DNA from: CALXQW01 sp031553045
GTDB taxonomy: Bacteria > Verrucomicrobiota > Verrucomicrobiia > Opitutales > Intestinicryptomonadaceae
Length of the DNA: 64,000 nt
Direction: 5' to 3'
Assembly (NCBI GenBank): GCA_031553045.1
Contig: JAVBLZ010000002.1
Span: 60,262 to 124,261 of the forward strand
Shown here one piece after another: positions 8,291 through 18,202 of this stretch. A model generated the notes under the pieces. The model was not told the origin of the DNA and did not search any database. It saw only the letters and a list, made by a program, of their open reading frames with translations. The position numbers were made by a program, and so were the translations under genes. Position 1 is the stretch's first letter. Each line of letters opens with the position of its first letter.

Positions 8291-9697
8291 TTAAAAATTA
8301 AATGCCTCCACGGGAGAGGGCGTGCGGGCTGAATTTAAAACGGGTTTTAGTTTGGACAAAATTTCGGGAGAGGACTTTGAAATATCATTATTTTCAGAAG
8401 GGTCTTTGGAAAGATCGAAAAGCTCGTAGTAAATTTTATCCTCATTTTTTGCGTTGAATTTTATGAGCTTGAAATTGTCCTTAATTATAGCAGTTTTGCC
8501 GCCTTGTTCATGAAATTCCCAGTACAGATAATCATGCTTTGGCGTGTCGGAATTTTGCCCAAAGAGAAGGGGTTTGAAGGAAAGCCCGTCGGTATCTTTG
8601 GGTTTGGCGCAGGAAATAATGTCGGATATTGTGGGGAATATGTCCCAAAATGCGCTGATGTGGTTTGTGTCTGAAGCGGGCGCAATTTTGCCCTTCCAGC
8701 AGATTAACATTGGGGTGCGTATGCCGCCCTCATAGAGGTCTCTTTTGCCACCCCTTAAACCGCCGGAACTGTTCCAATAAAGGGGGTCGTGGCCGCCTTC
8801 CTTGTGGCAGCCGTTGTCGGAAGTGAAGAAAATTATTGTGTTTTCCATAAGACCTTCTTTTTCCAGAAAGTCTAAAATTTCGCCGACATTTTTATCTAAG
8901 ATACCCATCATTGCCGCAAATGCCGCCTTGGGATTTGGCTGGCTGTTATAAGTGGATTTTGGATTACTTTGTATGAAAGGCTTTTCTTCGCCAAACTTGC
9001 CTATGAATTTGCGCATTTCAGAGTCTGGAGCCTGCATCTCCGCATGGGGTATTGTTGTGGCGTAGTAAAGGAAGAAGGGCTTTTTAGATTTTGCATTTTC
9101 TTTCACAAATTCCATGGCTTTTTCTTGTATCAATATTGCCGAATTTGTTTTTTTTGCGTTATTTTCATTTTCAGGAAGAGGGTATTTTTTGTCTCCATCC
9201 CAAAGATAGGGCGGATAATAATAGTGCGCCATTCTTTGCCCCACGAAACCAAAAAATTTATCGAAACCCATTTTGAGCGGCGCAGAGGGACTCTCTGTCG
9301 CACCCAGACCCCATTTGCCGTAAAGCCCCGTAACATAACCCGCTTCTTTGAGCGCCTTGGGGAGAATTAAGGTGTCTTGGGGCATATCCAAATCTCCATC
9401 GGCATTGTATCCAGAACCTCTGTTGCCCCTGATATAAGTTTTGCCCGTGCTCAAGCCCGTCATCAAAGAGCATCTTGAAGGGGCGCAAACTGTCGAGCCC
9501 GAGTAATGCCTTGTAAAGCGCATTCCCATATTTGCTATTCTATCTATATTGGGCGTGGTGATTTTTTTTTGCCCGTAACAGCTCAGGTCGCCATAGCCGA
9601 GGTCGTCTGCTAATATAAAGATTATATTGGGCTTGTCTTGGGCGTAAGTTGCGCAAAGAAAAAGTGCAACAATCAGGCTAAATAGATGGAATTTCAT
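8291..9697 (-). CDS. secreted arylsulfatase-type sulfatase (formylglycine, Cys type)
   Basis: 468 aa with signal peptide MKFHLFSLIVALFLCATYA. The sulfatase signature is CAPSRCSLMTG, with C71 as the residue converted to formylglycine. Metal ligands are expected from the DD pair at 31-32 (LADDLGYGD) and from TSDNGCHKEGG. The K-W-G-L-G and P-H-A-E segments fit the S1 family of sulfatases. It hydrolyses sulfate esters, presumably on a glycan outside the cytoplasm. It needs an anaerobic sulfatase-maturating enzyme (or FGE), which is not in this window. Its neighbourhood (four sialidase-fold proteins, GH106) suggests a sulfated polysaccharide or mucin-type substrate. It is transcribed toward the kinase gene as a single unit. 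Confidence 0.93.
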   Translation of the reverse strand: MKFHLFSLIVALFLCATYAQDKPNIIFILADDLGYGDLSCYGQKKITTPNIDRIANMGMRFTRHYSGSTVCAPSRCSLMTGLSTGKTYIRGNRGSGYNADGDLDMPQDTLILPKALKEAGYVTGLYGKWGLGATESPSAPLKMGFDKFFGFVGQRMAHYYYPPYLWDGDKKYPLPENENNAKKTNSAILIQEKAMEFVKENAKSKKPFFLYYATTIPHAEMQAPDSEMRKFIGKFGEEKPFIQSNPKSTYNSQPNPKAAFAAMMGILDKNVGEILDFLEKEGLMENTIIFFTSDNGCHKEGGHDPLYWNSSGGLRGGKRDLYEGGIRTPMLICWKGKIAPASDTNHISAFWDIFPTISDIISCAKPKDTDGLSFKPLLFGQNSDTPKHDYLYWEFHEQGGKTAIIKDNFKLIKFNAKNEDKIYYELFDLSKDPSENNDISKSSPEILSKLKPVLNSARTPSPVEAFNF

Positions 9698-9831
9698 GCC
9701 TTAGAACTTAAGTTTGCGCTTAAAAATTTCAATAAAATTTTATTTTTCTCAACAAATTAATGAATAGATACTTTGCTTTTTGCTTGATTATTAGGGTTTA
9801 ATAGTTCAGTAATAAGCGCCATTTTACGTCT

Positions 9832-10644
9832 ATGAAATTCGAATTCTTCCACTATACGAGTGAAGTAACTTTCTTCATTGGTTTTATTGTAGTAATGCTA
9901 TTTTCTGCCGAGCTTGCATATTTGCACGGCAAAAATATTTCAAAAAAACACAACGTTGAAAGTGCGGACTTAAGCGCAAACGCCGCCACAATCAGTGGCA
10001 CTATGCTTGGGCTGTTGGCATTGCTTTTAGGTTTTGCTTTTTCTATGGCAATGGGGCGTTTTGAAAAACGCAAAGAACTTTTGCTTGAAGAAGTCAACGA
10101 TATCCAAACCACATATTTGCGTATAGACCTTCTTAATGCGGAACATTCCAAGAATCTTAAACGCCTTTTTGCAGACTACACTCAGTTGCGCCTAGACTAT
10201 TACAAGCCCGATGTTGTCGCAAAAAATTTAAACGGCAGCTTGAATGAAACCGTAGAGCTTCAGAAAGAAATATGGGTAAAATCCATAGAGGCTTTGAACG
10301 CACATAAGACGCCGCCTTTGGCCTTGGCCTACATAAACGTTTTAAACTCTGTATTTGACGATCAGACAAAACGTACGATAGTCAGAGACAATCATCTGCC
10401 TGAGCAAATATTGTGGCTTTTAATTTTAGTGGCTCTAATAGCCAACTCAACGGGGGCGTACGCACTTGGGTTAAAGCACGTGAAAATATTTCTGCCAAGG
10501 GCGCTATTTATAATGGTTATTGCGGCAGTGCTAACCGTAATCTTAGATTTGGATAGACCTACGAGAGGTTTCATACGCATAGACCAAAGCAGTATGATTA
10601 ATCTGCATTCAGAAATTTCCAAAGACGTTGCATCTTTGAAGTAG
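9832..10644 (+). CDS. DUF4239 (bestrophin-like) membrane protein
   Basis: 270 aa with helices near residues 13-33, 58-80, 187-207 and 219-240. The block ATISGTMLGLLALLLGFAFS-MAMGRFEKRKELLLEEVNDI-TTYLRIDLL is characteristic of DUF4239 proteins, which are distantly bestrophin-like. A soluble helical region lies between the two helix pairs. The molecular function of the family is not established, and channel activity is only a suggestion. It is divergent from the sulfatase and followed by a promoter-like sequence and the PEP-CTERM gene. Confidence 0.8.
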   Translation: MKFEFFHYTSEVTFFIGFIVVMLFSAELAYLHGKNISKKHNVESADLSANAATISGTMLGLLALLLGFAFSMAMGRFEKRKELLLEEVNDIQTTYLRIDLLNAEHSKNLKRLFADYTQLRLDYYKPDVVAKNLNGSLNETVELQKEIWVKSIEALNAHKTPPLALAYINVLNSVFDDQTKRTIVRDNHLPEQILWLLILVALIANSTGAYALGLKHVKIFLPRALFIMVIAAVLTVILDLDRPTRGFIRIDQSSMINLHSEISKDVASLK

Positions 10645-10671
10645 GGTTATCAAAATTTTTTTTAAAAAAAA

Positions 10672-10700
10672 TTGACTCTATGGGCTGCCTCAACTAGCTT
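10672..10700 (+). promoter_or_regulatory. candidate promoter of PEP-CTERM gene (TTGACT-N17-TAGCTT)
   Basis: TTGACT at 10672-10677, a 17-nt spacer, then TAGCTT at 10695-10700, preceded by an A-tract. The same layout (A-tract, TTGACT, 17 nt, TAG) precedes the exported protein gene at 62172. Start site not verifiable. Confidence 0.45.
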
Positions 10701-10730
10701 CTCCACATAATGTTATTTTTTTTGTGGAGG
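10701..10730 (+). promoter_or_regulatory. hairpin covering the Shine-Dalgarno of the PEP-CTERM gene
   Basis: CTCCACA (10701-10707) is the perfect complement of TGTGGAG (10723-10729). The second arm contains the GGAGG ribosome-binding site that sits 5 nt before the ATG at 10736. The loop is 15 nt of A/T-rich sequence. As drawn it would hide the ribosome-binding site, a possible translational switch. It also fixes the start at 10736 rather than the GTG at 10724, which lies inside the ribosome-binding site. Confidence 0.5.
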
Positions 10731-10735
10731 ATGTT

Positions 10736-12808
10736 ATGAGGAATGTAAAAATATACGTAGCTTTATTGTTATTATCTTTTGGGTGCTCGGTTTTTGCGGC
10801 ACCGACAAACTATTACTTTGACGGTGCGATGGTTGGTATAACTACCGCCAGCGCTTGGTTTAAAGACGCCGCAGGCACTCAACCATTTGGTTCTGCGCCA
10901 AATATAACTGAGGCTGTGGGCTCTGTGGACACAAATATTTACAGGGTGGATAATGCCACCGCTTTGGCAAAAAATGGCATGATAGCCATAAGCGCCAACA
11001 CTTGGGTAAATTCTGTCGTGAACGATGTAACGGGTACGGCGTCTTCTAATTGGCAGTTCTATACCACGGTCTCTGACCTGACATTTACCATAGGCAATGT
11101 CTTGCAAAATTCTTTAAACACAACTTCCATACGCAAAAGGAATATGGACGCCACGTATAACATTGCCCTCACCCGTGAGGTAAAGGTGAGCAAAGGGCTT
11201 TTGAATTTGGGTACAAATACCAAGGGTGAATATTTGAGCGTCCTGAACTTGGGCAAAAATGGCGATGGCGTTGCAATAGATATCAGGGGCGCAGACGGAA
11301 GCGGCGATACGGGGCTGACAAAATTGAACATATATGCTGAAACCGTCAACGCTGAGGTTGGCAGTAAGATAAATGTTGCCCATGGGGTTCTTGGTTTTGA
11401 AAGGGGTACGGCGGGAGACGCAGGTAGCCTTGGCAATCAAAATTTGGATATTACAAACGCCACGATAACTTTGGGGGATGACGCTTATTTGTCTTATGGT
11501 AACTTTATTGCCCAAAAGGGTTATGCGCACTTTGGGGAGATTGTCATCAATTCAAAAATAAACCACCCAACGGCTGTTAATGCGTATCGCAGTAGGATAA
11601 ATTTTGTTACAAGCGCCACTCAGGGCGCTACCGCAACCGACAAACCCATCACCATAGACACCCTCACATTGGGTCTTGCCGACGACGCCGACGATAGGAC
11701 TAGGGTTGACATAAGCACAAATGCAAATGTCTATATAGGCACATTGCAGTCTAAAAATGTGGGGATGAACGGCGGCATGTATCAGGGGGTAAATTTTGTC
11801 GGTACTGCCACGGCAGGGTATTATATCGGCACGGCAAATCTGGCGGTAGAACGTTTGACTATAAATTCAAAATTTGAAGTGTCGGGGAATTTTACAAACT
11901 TTTACAAGGTGGATTCCTTAAAGTGCACAAATGTCTTTATCAGCTCCTCCTCGACAAGTTTTACCGTACTCGGCAAATTCATAAATAATGGTGCGATATA
12001 TTTTGACAGCAACAATGCTGTTAAAGACGTCAAAGTTACATTTGGGTCTTTATCCGGCGGTTCCAGCGATTCTAGAGACCGTATAACAACAAATTACGGC
12101 AGCACAAACCACTATGGCTCTGTAACCACAATCACTCTGAATGCCGCCACCGGTACGGACACTTATTTAGGGCGCTTGCACGATATGGGACAGGCGGCAA
12201 ATCCTACTGAAGCCATAACAAATAATTGGGCAAAACTTGGAGTTGTCAAAGAGGGGGATTCCATACAGAAATTGCGTGGAGACAACTACTATCGCGGCGA
12301 TACTGTCATAAAGGCGGGCACACTGCTTTTGCGCGCAGACAGTTCTGGCAGGGCTAGTTACCCTGATTGGGGCGTTGCCGCAATCAAGTTGCAGGGCGGC
12401 AAGTTTGGCGCAATAGGCCTTGCCGTTGAAACCGGTAAGATTTTGGGCACAAGCTTTGAGTGGTCAAATGGAACATTGCTCGTAGATATAAATGGTGCAA
12501 ATTTTGACAAGATAGTTTTAAGCGGCGCACTGACAAAAATTGCGGGCGGCACTTATACCCTAGACTTCAACATGATGAATGTGGATACCGCACAAAATTA
12601 TGACATCATAGGTTTTGCCTCTACAGATTTTTCAAGTGCGGATGATTTTACGGTGATTTTAAGCGACGCCAACTACAAGGCAGACTTGAAACTCAATGCA
12701 AATAACTTGTCTGTATCCTTTACACTGATACCCGAACCTGGCTTCTACGCTTCCATATTTGGGGCTTTTGCCTTGATGTTCGTAGTATTAAGAAGGCGTA
12801 AAAAATAG
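10736..12808 (+). CDS. PEP-CTERM surface protein with autotransporter-like beta repeats
   Basis: 690 aa. The signal peptide is about residues 1-20 (ending VFA-A). The bulk is a low-complexity, Gly/Asn/Thr-rich beta-strand region. Near residue 516 it has NYYRGDTVIKAGTLLL, typical of autotransporter-associated beta-strand repeats. The C-terminus (665-690) is a PEP-CTERM sorting signal: IPEP, a hydrophobic helix, then RRRKK. Such proteins are normally processed by an exosortase and displayed or released at the surface. No exosortase is in this window. The GRLHDMG...NYYRGDT module is shared with the larger protein at 15089. A very strong ribosome-binding site and a terminator at 12827 make it a well-defined single-gene unit. 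Confidence 0.88.
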   Translation: MRNVKIYVALLLLSFGCSVFAAPTNYYFDGAMVGITTASAWFKDAAGTQPFGSAPNITEAVGSVDTNIYRVDNATALAKNGMIAISANTWVNSVVNDVTGTASSNWQFYTTVSDLTFTIGNVLQNSLNTTSIRKRNMDATYNIALTREVKVSKGLLNLGTNTKGEYLSVLNLGKNGDGVAIDIRGADGSGDTGLTKLNIYAETVNAEVGSKINVAHGVLGFERGTAGDAGSLGNQNLDITNATITLGDDAYLSYGNFIAQKGYAHFGEIVINSKINHPTAVNAYRSRINFVTSATQGATATDKPITIDTLTLGLADDADDRTRVDISTNANVYIGTLQSKNVGMNGGMYQGVNFVGTATAGYYIGTANLAVERLTINSKFEVSGNFTNFYKVDSLKCTNVFISSSSTSFTVLGKFINNGAIYFDSNNAVKDVKVTFGSLSGGSSDSRDRITTNYGSTNHYGSVTTITLNAATGTDTYLGRLHDMGQAANPTEAITNNWAKLGVVKEGDSIQKLRGDNYYRGDTVIKAGTLLLRADSSGRASYPDWGVAAIKLQGGKFGAIGLAVETGKILGTSFEWSNGTLLVDINGANFDKIVLSGALTKIAGGTYTLDFNMMNVDTAQNYDIIGFASTDFSSADDFTVILSDANYKADLKLNANNLSVSFTLIPEPGFYASIFGAFALMFVVLRRRKK

Positions 12809-12826
12809 TTTTAATATTGTGTAAAT

Positions 12827-12857
12827 AAAAGCCCCTCTCGTTGAGGGGCTTTTTTTG
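12827..12857 (+). terminator. intrinsic terminator after PEP-CTERM gene
   Basis: Stem AAAAGCCCCTC (12827-12837) with GAGGGGCTTTT (12843-12853), 5-nt loop, then Ts. Strong GC-rich stem. Confidence 0.93.
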
Positions 12858-12956
12858 TTTAAAGTGGATTTTTGCGGATGTTAAAAATTTTTTTGGCAAA
12901 AATAATATTGCGCTTTTGTCTCAAATTTTTTGGACTGTACGCTTACTATTTTTACT

Positions 12957-14903
12957 ATGGCAGACAAAAATAAAATTATAGACCTCGCAAAAAAGATTTC
13001 CGCAGGCGGCAAAATTTTAAAGGCGGCTGAGGAAAACTTGCTTTCATGGCTTGACGAAGACTTCCTGCCCGACTGGGCGCTGAACAGTATCGCCGAGCTT
13101 TTTGAAAGAGAAGCTTTTGAAGAAATCAACGACAGATTCTTTACAACAATAGCTTTCGGCACGGGCGGCATGAGAGGGCGCACCATAGGCAAGGTTGTAA
13201 CCGGTATTGAAATGGGCACTCCCGGTCCGCAAGAAACTCCAGAGTATCCTGCCGTAGGCGCAAATAACATGAACAGTTTTACCGTCGCAAGGGCGACTTT
13301 GGGCTTGTTCAACTATTGCAAGAAGCATTGCGACTCCCAAAATTTGGGTGCGCCCCGCCTTGTTATCGCCTATGACGTCAGGCATTTTTCAAAATATTTT
13401 TGTGAGCTTGCCGCTTCTATCTGGGTTAAGCTGGGCGGTACGGTCAAGATTTTTGACGGTGCACGCAGCACCCCGCAGCTTTCATTCACGGTGCGCCATT
13501 GCCATGCAACGGCGGGCATAGTTATTACAGCAAGCCACAACCCCGCTTGCGACAACGGCTACAAAGTTTATTTTAGCGACGGCGCACAAATCATAAGCCC
13601 CAATGCCGAGGGCATAGTTTCCGAAGTCCAAAATATTCAGTGGCGGCAGGTTAAAAACTATATGCAGATAAATTTAAACGGCGTTGAAACCATATCAAAA
13701 GATATTGAAAACGCCTACATCAAAGCAATAGAAGCCTGCGTGATAGACGACAAGGTTATGAGCGCAAATAAGCCAAAGGTGGTCTATACCGCAGTACACG
13801 GCACGGGGGCGAGTTTGTGCCCTGACATCATGCGGCACTTCGGGCTTGAACCTATTTTTGTGGATGAGCAGATGGTTATGGATTCACGCTTTCCGACGGT
13901 AAAACAGCCAAATCCTGAATATTCGGAAACGCTTTCTATGGGTATAAAAAAGGCTTCGGAAGTTGGGGCTGAATGCGTCATGGCAACAGACCCCGACGCC
14001 GACAGAATGGGCGTTGCCATACGCCTGAAAGACGGCTCTATGAAGCTGCTTACGGGCAATATGATAGGCAGCCTGTTTGCCGAATATAGAATTACCAGAA
14101 TGAAAGAACTTGGCATAATCAAAGACCCTGCAAAATGTGCGCTGGTAAAAACTTTTGTAACCTCCCCATTGCAAGACGTTATTGCAAAAGCGCATGGCTT
14201 AAAGTGCATAAATACTCTTACGGGTTTCAAATGGATAGGCGGCAAGCTTGATTTTTATGAAAAAGCCCTGCTTAAAGTGCGTCCAGATTTGAATTATGAC
14301 AAGCTCTCTTACGCTGAACGCACAAAGCTTTTGCAAGAATACAGCACATTTTTTGTATTTGGCGGCGAAGAAAGTTACGGATATTTATCGACAGACTTTG
14401 TGCGCGATAAAGACGCCAACGCCGCAGTGATAACGTTCTGCGAAATGACTGCGTATCTCAAAAGTCTCGGCAAGACGGTGGATGAGTATCTGGATGAAAT
14501 TTACCTTAAATACGGCTATTTTTATGAGGATTTGCTCAGCCTATACCGTGAAGGGGCGGCGGGCGCAAAAAAGATTAAGAGTTTCTTAAAATCCATAGAC
14601 GCTACACCGCTTAAAGAGGTAGGCGGAGTTAAGGTGAAAAGCTCAATCAACTTTGCCAAAGATAAAATTTTGGACGCCGACGGTGTCCAGATTTCCAAAG
14701 AAGAATTCTTTTTTTACGAGCTTGAAAATGGCTACAAGTTTGCAATCAGGGCAAGCGGCACTGAGCCCAAGATAAAATTCTACGGTTTTGCGCAAGAATT
14801 TGTGAAGTCTCAAGATTCTCTGCCAAAAGCCAAAGAAACTGCGGTTTCCGAACTCAAACGCCTGCTGGGCGAGCTTGAAAAAATATTCGATACTGCGGAA
14901 TAG
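12957..14903 (+). CDS. phosphoglucomutase/phosphomannomutase (alpha-D-phosphohexomutase)
   Basis: 648 aa from the ATG at 12957. A TTG 27 nt upstream would only add nine odd residues. It interconverts hexose 1- and 6-phosphates in the cytoplasm, feeding glycogen, cell-envelope sugar and glycolytic pools. All four signature loops are present: catalytic phosphoserine loop TASHNPACDNGY (S193), Mg2+ loop DPDADRMGV (D345, D347, D349), sugar-specificity loop GGEESYGYL (from G469), and phosphate-binding loop RASGTEPKIKF (from R598). Its length is that of the long, PgcA-like bacterial and archaeal phosphopentomutase/PGM subgroup, so 5-carbon specificity cannot be excluded. A single gene with its own terminator. 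No Shine-Dalgarno is visible. Confidence 0.93.
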   Translation: MADKNKIIDLAKKISAGGKILKAAEENLLSWLDEDFLPDWALNSIAELFEREAFEEINDRFFTTIAFGTGGMRGRTIGKVVTGIEMGTPGPQETPEYPAVGANNMNSFTVARATLGLFNYCKKHCDSQNLGAPRLVIAYDVRHFSKYFCELAASIWVKLGGTVKIFDGARSTPQLSFTVRHCHATAGIVITASHNPACDNGYKVYFSDGAQIISPNAEGIVSEVQNIQWRQVKNYMQINLNGVETISKDIENAYIKAIEACVIDDKVMSANKPKVVYTAVHGTGASLCPDIMRHFGLEPIFVDEQMVMDSRFPTVKQPNPEYSETLSMGIKKASEVGAECVMATDPDADRMGVAIRLKDGSMKLLTGNMIGSLFAEYRITRMKELGIIKDPAKCALVKTFVTSPLQDVIAKAHGLKCINTLTGFKWIGGKLDFYEKALLKVRPDLNYDKLSYAERTKLLQEYSTFFVFGGEESYGYLSTDFVRDKDANAAVITFCEMTAYLKSLGKTVDEYLDEIYLKYGYFYEDLLSLYREGAAGAKKIKSFLKSIDATPLKEVGGVKVKSSINFAKDKILDADGVQISKEEFFFYELENGYKFAIRASGTEPKIKFYGFAQEFVKSQDSLPKAKETAVSELKRLLGELEKIFDTAE

Positions 14904-14933
14904 TTTCAGGCTTTAAATCTGGTATTAGATAAC

Positions 14934-14966
14934 AAAAACCGTGCTTTTAATGGGCACGGTTTTTTA
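14934..14966 (+). terminator. intrinsic terminator after phosphohexomutase gene
   Basis: Stem AAAAACCGTGC (14934-14944) with GCACGGTTTTT (14954-14964), 9-nt loop, T-run to 14966. Confidence 0.92.
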
Positions 14967-15088
14967 TTGTAAAAAGCTTGTTAAAAAAAGCTTGCTATTG
15001 AGTTGCATATATTTCAGAATGCGGGCGCAATTTAAAAATTTTACCAATAGTTTCAAATATAATTTAAACTTTACTTTATTTACATCCC

Positions 15089-18000
15089 ATGATTTCTAAT
15101 CGCATTAAATGTTTTGCGGCGGCTCTTTGTGTCGCCTTGTTTTCGCACGTTTACGGGATAGACTACTTCCTGCATGGCGCTGGCGCTTGGTCTGGTTCTG
15201 CTGATGCAACAACGCCGGCAACGCCTGTTGTTTATAGTTCTAGTGAGGTTGGTGCAAACTCCATATATCTCGGTAATACCTCTAATTTTTCAAGCCAGTA
15301 TGCGGTAACATCTCTGGCCAATTCAACCCAATATTTGGCGACTATATCCAACACATCTACAATGACGGGGAGTGTGAATACTTATTTTGCTGGCGGCGGC
15401 GCAAATCAGCTTTTGAAAGTGGGTTCATTCTTGCAAAATTCGGCTGTCAACTACACTTTCCGCAGGCAAAGTGGTGCAACCAGCAGCAATGTAGAAACAA
15501 AAACCATCACCGTGAATAACGGCTATTTGGGCATAGGTAATGATTCTAATCAGGCACTTACCAAGCTGACTGTTACTGGGGAAACTTCTATCTCCGGCTC
15601 CAACTCAAGGCTCATTGTCTATGCGGATGTTGTAGATTTTCAGGGCGCAATAAATTTGAGCAATAGGGGTATGCTCAACGTTTATGTTGACCAAAACGCC
15701 TTTATAGCCAGTCCAAAGTCTCTGTGGTCTGAATTTACGGCGGTTTCAATAAATGCGCAAGGTTCTTCAAGCGTCAACTTGGGGGATGTTAAGACTGGTA
15801 CAACCACAATAACCAAAAACAATTTAAAATCTATAAACATCACGGGTAACTTCACTGCAAATTCTGACGGTGGGGCTAATGCTCTTGTCAATATGTACGC
15901 TAAGGATTCTATTACTATTGGCGGTACGCTTTCTTTGTCAGGTGCAAATTCTATCACTACAAAAATTGGCAGCGATTACGGCGCAACGCTCTCTTTGGGC
16001 GCACTAAGCGTCAGTCAGACCGACAATTTGAATACTTTGGCAATAGGCACATTGGCTTCCGCAATTAAATCATTTTCTGCGGATAGCGCTTCCTTTGCGT
16101 CAAACGGCGGCAAGATAGATTCAAGCATATATTTTGAGGAATCTTTTGCCACTACGGGCGATGTTACTTTTACAGGTACATCTCAATTAACCTCAAACAT
16201 CTTGACCACGGCAAACGGCACGGTCTCCATGAAAGACCTGAAGATTAATGCGGTAAACGGCACTAGCAGTGTGATAAATTTTGGTTCTGCCGCAAATGCG
16301 CTTAAAACGTTTAATGCGCAAAATATGAGTTTGACCAACAACACGTCCACAAACTTAACAACTACGATTTACGCAACAGACACAATTACTCTAACGGGTA
16401 CGCTGACTTTAAATAACGCCGCAACTTCCGGTTCTCCCAGAACATATTTTCTCGGCGGCGCTGCGATGACTTTAGGCAATTTAGACATTACCTCCTCATC
16501 TCCGCAAGAGGTATATTTCGGCAATACGGACAATGCTTTAAAAAGTTTAAGTATTACAAATTTAAAGTACATTATTGATTCTACATATAAATCGGCCACT
16601 ATAAATATCAACACTACGGATGGTGCAACGATAGGTTCTTATAATTTAGACGTTCAGTACACTTCGGGCAGCAACGCCACAATGCTTTTCACAAAGGTAT
16701 ATGGGGGTGATTTAAACATAGGCACAATCTCCCATATTGAAGGCAGTACAATCAAAAAGAATAGGTTTGAGTGGCAAAACGCTACAAATCAAAGCGCTTT
16801 AAATATCACGTCTGTAACCGCTTCAATGCAAGATTGGTATGTTTTTGGCGGCTCAAGCAGCGACCACTTTAAAGATATAAAAATTACAACCTTAAATATG
16901 AATGAAGCCTCTGTTTATTTGAGGGCGGCTTCTACCATAGATATTGGCTCTTTGAATATTACGGGTGGCGACGGCACTAACAGGAGTTATATTGAGGCGC
17001 GTTACGCTACCACCAATAAAATTGGTTCTCTTACTGTTGACGCCGGTTTCCGTTTTTACATGAATATGAGCGGCACTGCAGTTGCGCCAACTTTTGGCGA
17101 AATAAATTTGAATGGAGCTGGTCTTAACATTGAAGCATTAAAGGTTGGCGATAAACCCAAAGTTACGGGTAATTTTACGGTGTCAAATGACGGCAAGGCT
17201 GCTGTCAGTTTTAACACCAACATATCTGGCGATATTACAACGGCTACGGGCGTCGATATAGGCGGTAATTTGGTTGTAAATGGCGCAATTTTATTTGATG
17301 AAGGCTCTGCGTCGGGCAAATCTTTCGACGTTAAAATGTCGGCTTTGGTATGCGGCAATACGGACAATATGTTCCGCATAACAACTTCATACGGCACAAC
17401 GGGCACTGCAAGCAATACAAACCTTGTTATAAAGGGTACTGTTGCTGGCAAATATGAGTATTGCGGCAGATTGCATGACGTCGGTGAAACCACGCCTACC
17501 GCACAATACATGTCATATCCTGGCAGCAAAATCGGTGTGATTATGGAAGCTGCCGAAGGCGTAAGTCAATATCTGCTTGGTGCAAATTATTACAGGGGCG
17601 ATACTATAATCAAGAGCGGCAATTTGTTTGTAACAACTTTGAACGGAAGTCAAAAGGGTGAAAATGAGCGTTTCAACGGTTCTTTATATCTTTCAAAAGT
17701 GATATTGCAGGGCGGCGGTTTTGGCGCAGTGGGCACGGCAACTGGTGGTACAAATTACACTTATTCTGAAGTTGGCGAAGTAAGGGCTACAACTATGGAA
17801 TGGTCTGGCGGTTCAGTATTGGTGGATGTTGCTTCAGCTTCCAGCTATGATAAAATAATTCTTTCTGGAGACTTTTTGCATATCGGCGATGGCGAACTTA
17901 TCGTTGACCTAAACTTCATGGGCAGTTACGAAATAACTGATACGGACGTTTATAGCGTCATAGCTTGGGCAGGTGTAAGCGATGTTTCTGCCGATAAGAT

Positions 18001-18157
18001 TGTTGTAAAAAACAATAAGGGCTTTGATTTGATGGCAAAAATTGTTGGCAACACGCTCCAAATCAGCGTAATTCCAGAACCTAGCACTTATGCGGCAATC
18101 TTTGGCGTTATGGCGCTTTTGTTTGTTCTGATTCGTCGCAAGAAGAAGTCTTTGTAA
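15089..18157 (+). CDS. large PEP-CTERM surface protein with autotransporter-like beta repeats
   Basis: 1022 aa. The signal peptide is about 1-23 (ending HVYG). The long middle is Ser/Thr/Asn/Gly-rich and made of repeated short strands with alternating hydrophobic residues, typical of a beta-helix. A module CGRLHDVG...NYYRGDTIIKSG (the latter from residue 833) is shared with the 690-aa protein at 10736. The C-terminus (995-1022) is IPEPSTYAA plus a hydrophobic helix plus RRKKK, a PEP-CTERM signal for exosortase sorting. The two genes look like paralogs of different length around the phosphohexomutase. Function is unknown. A structural role in surface or extracellular matrix is the usual inference. 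A TATAAT lies at about 15057 upstream. No Shine-Dalgarno is visible. Confidence 0.87.
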   Translation: MISNRIKCFAAALCVALFSHVYGIDYFLHGAGAWSGSADATTPATPVVYSSSEVGANSIYLGNTSNFSSQYAVTSLANSTQYLATISNTSTMTGSVNTYFAGGGANQLLKVGSFLQNSAVNYTFRRQSGATSSNVETKTITVNNGYLGIGNDSNQALTKLTVTGETSISGSNSRLIVYADVVDFQGAINLSNRGMLNVYVDQNAFIASPKSLWSEFTAVSINAQGSSSVNLGDVKTGTTTITKNNLKSINITGNFTANSDGGANALVNMYAKDSITIGGTLSLSGANSITTKIGSDYGATLSLGALSVSQTDNLNTLAIGTLASAIKSFSADSASFASNGGKIDSSIYFEESFATTGDVTFTGTSQLTSNILTTANGTVSMKDLKINAVNGTSSVINFGSAANALKTFNAQNMSLTNNTSTNLTTTIYATDTITLTGTLTLNNAATSGSPRTYFLGGAAMTLGNLDITSSSPQEVYFGNTDNALKSLSITNLKYIIDSTYKSATININTTDGATIGSYNLDVQYTSGSNATMLFTKVYGGDLNIGTISHIEGSTIKKNRFEWQNATNQSALNITSVTASMQDWYVFGGSSSDHFKDIKITTLNMNEASVYLRAASTIDIGSLNITGGDGTNRSYIEARYATTNKIGSLTVDAGFRFYMNMSGTAVAPTFGEINLNGAGLNIEALKVGDKPKVTGNFTVSNDGKAAVSFNTNISGDITTATGVDIGGNLVVNGAILFDEGSASGKSFDVKMSALVCGNTDNMFRITTSYGTTGTASNTNLVIKGTVAGKYEYCGRLHDVGETTPTAQYMSYPGSKIGVIMEAAEGVSQYLLGANYYRGDTIIKSGNLFVTTLNGSQKGENERFNGSLYLSKVILQGGGFGAVGTATGGTNYTYSEVGEVRATTMEWSGGSVLVDVASASSYDKIILSGDFLHIGDGELIVDLNFMGSYEITDTDVYSVIAWAGVSDVSADKIVVKNNKGFDLMAKIVGNTLQISVIPEPSTYAAIFGVMALLFVLIRRKKKSL

Positions 18158-18202
18158 TATTTTTGACAAGCTGATTTTTTGAAAGTTCAACACTCAAGCG
18201 TG

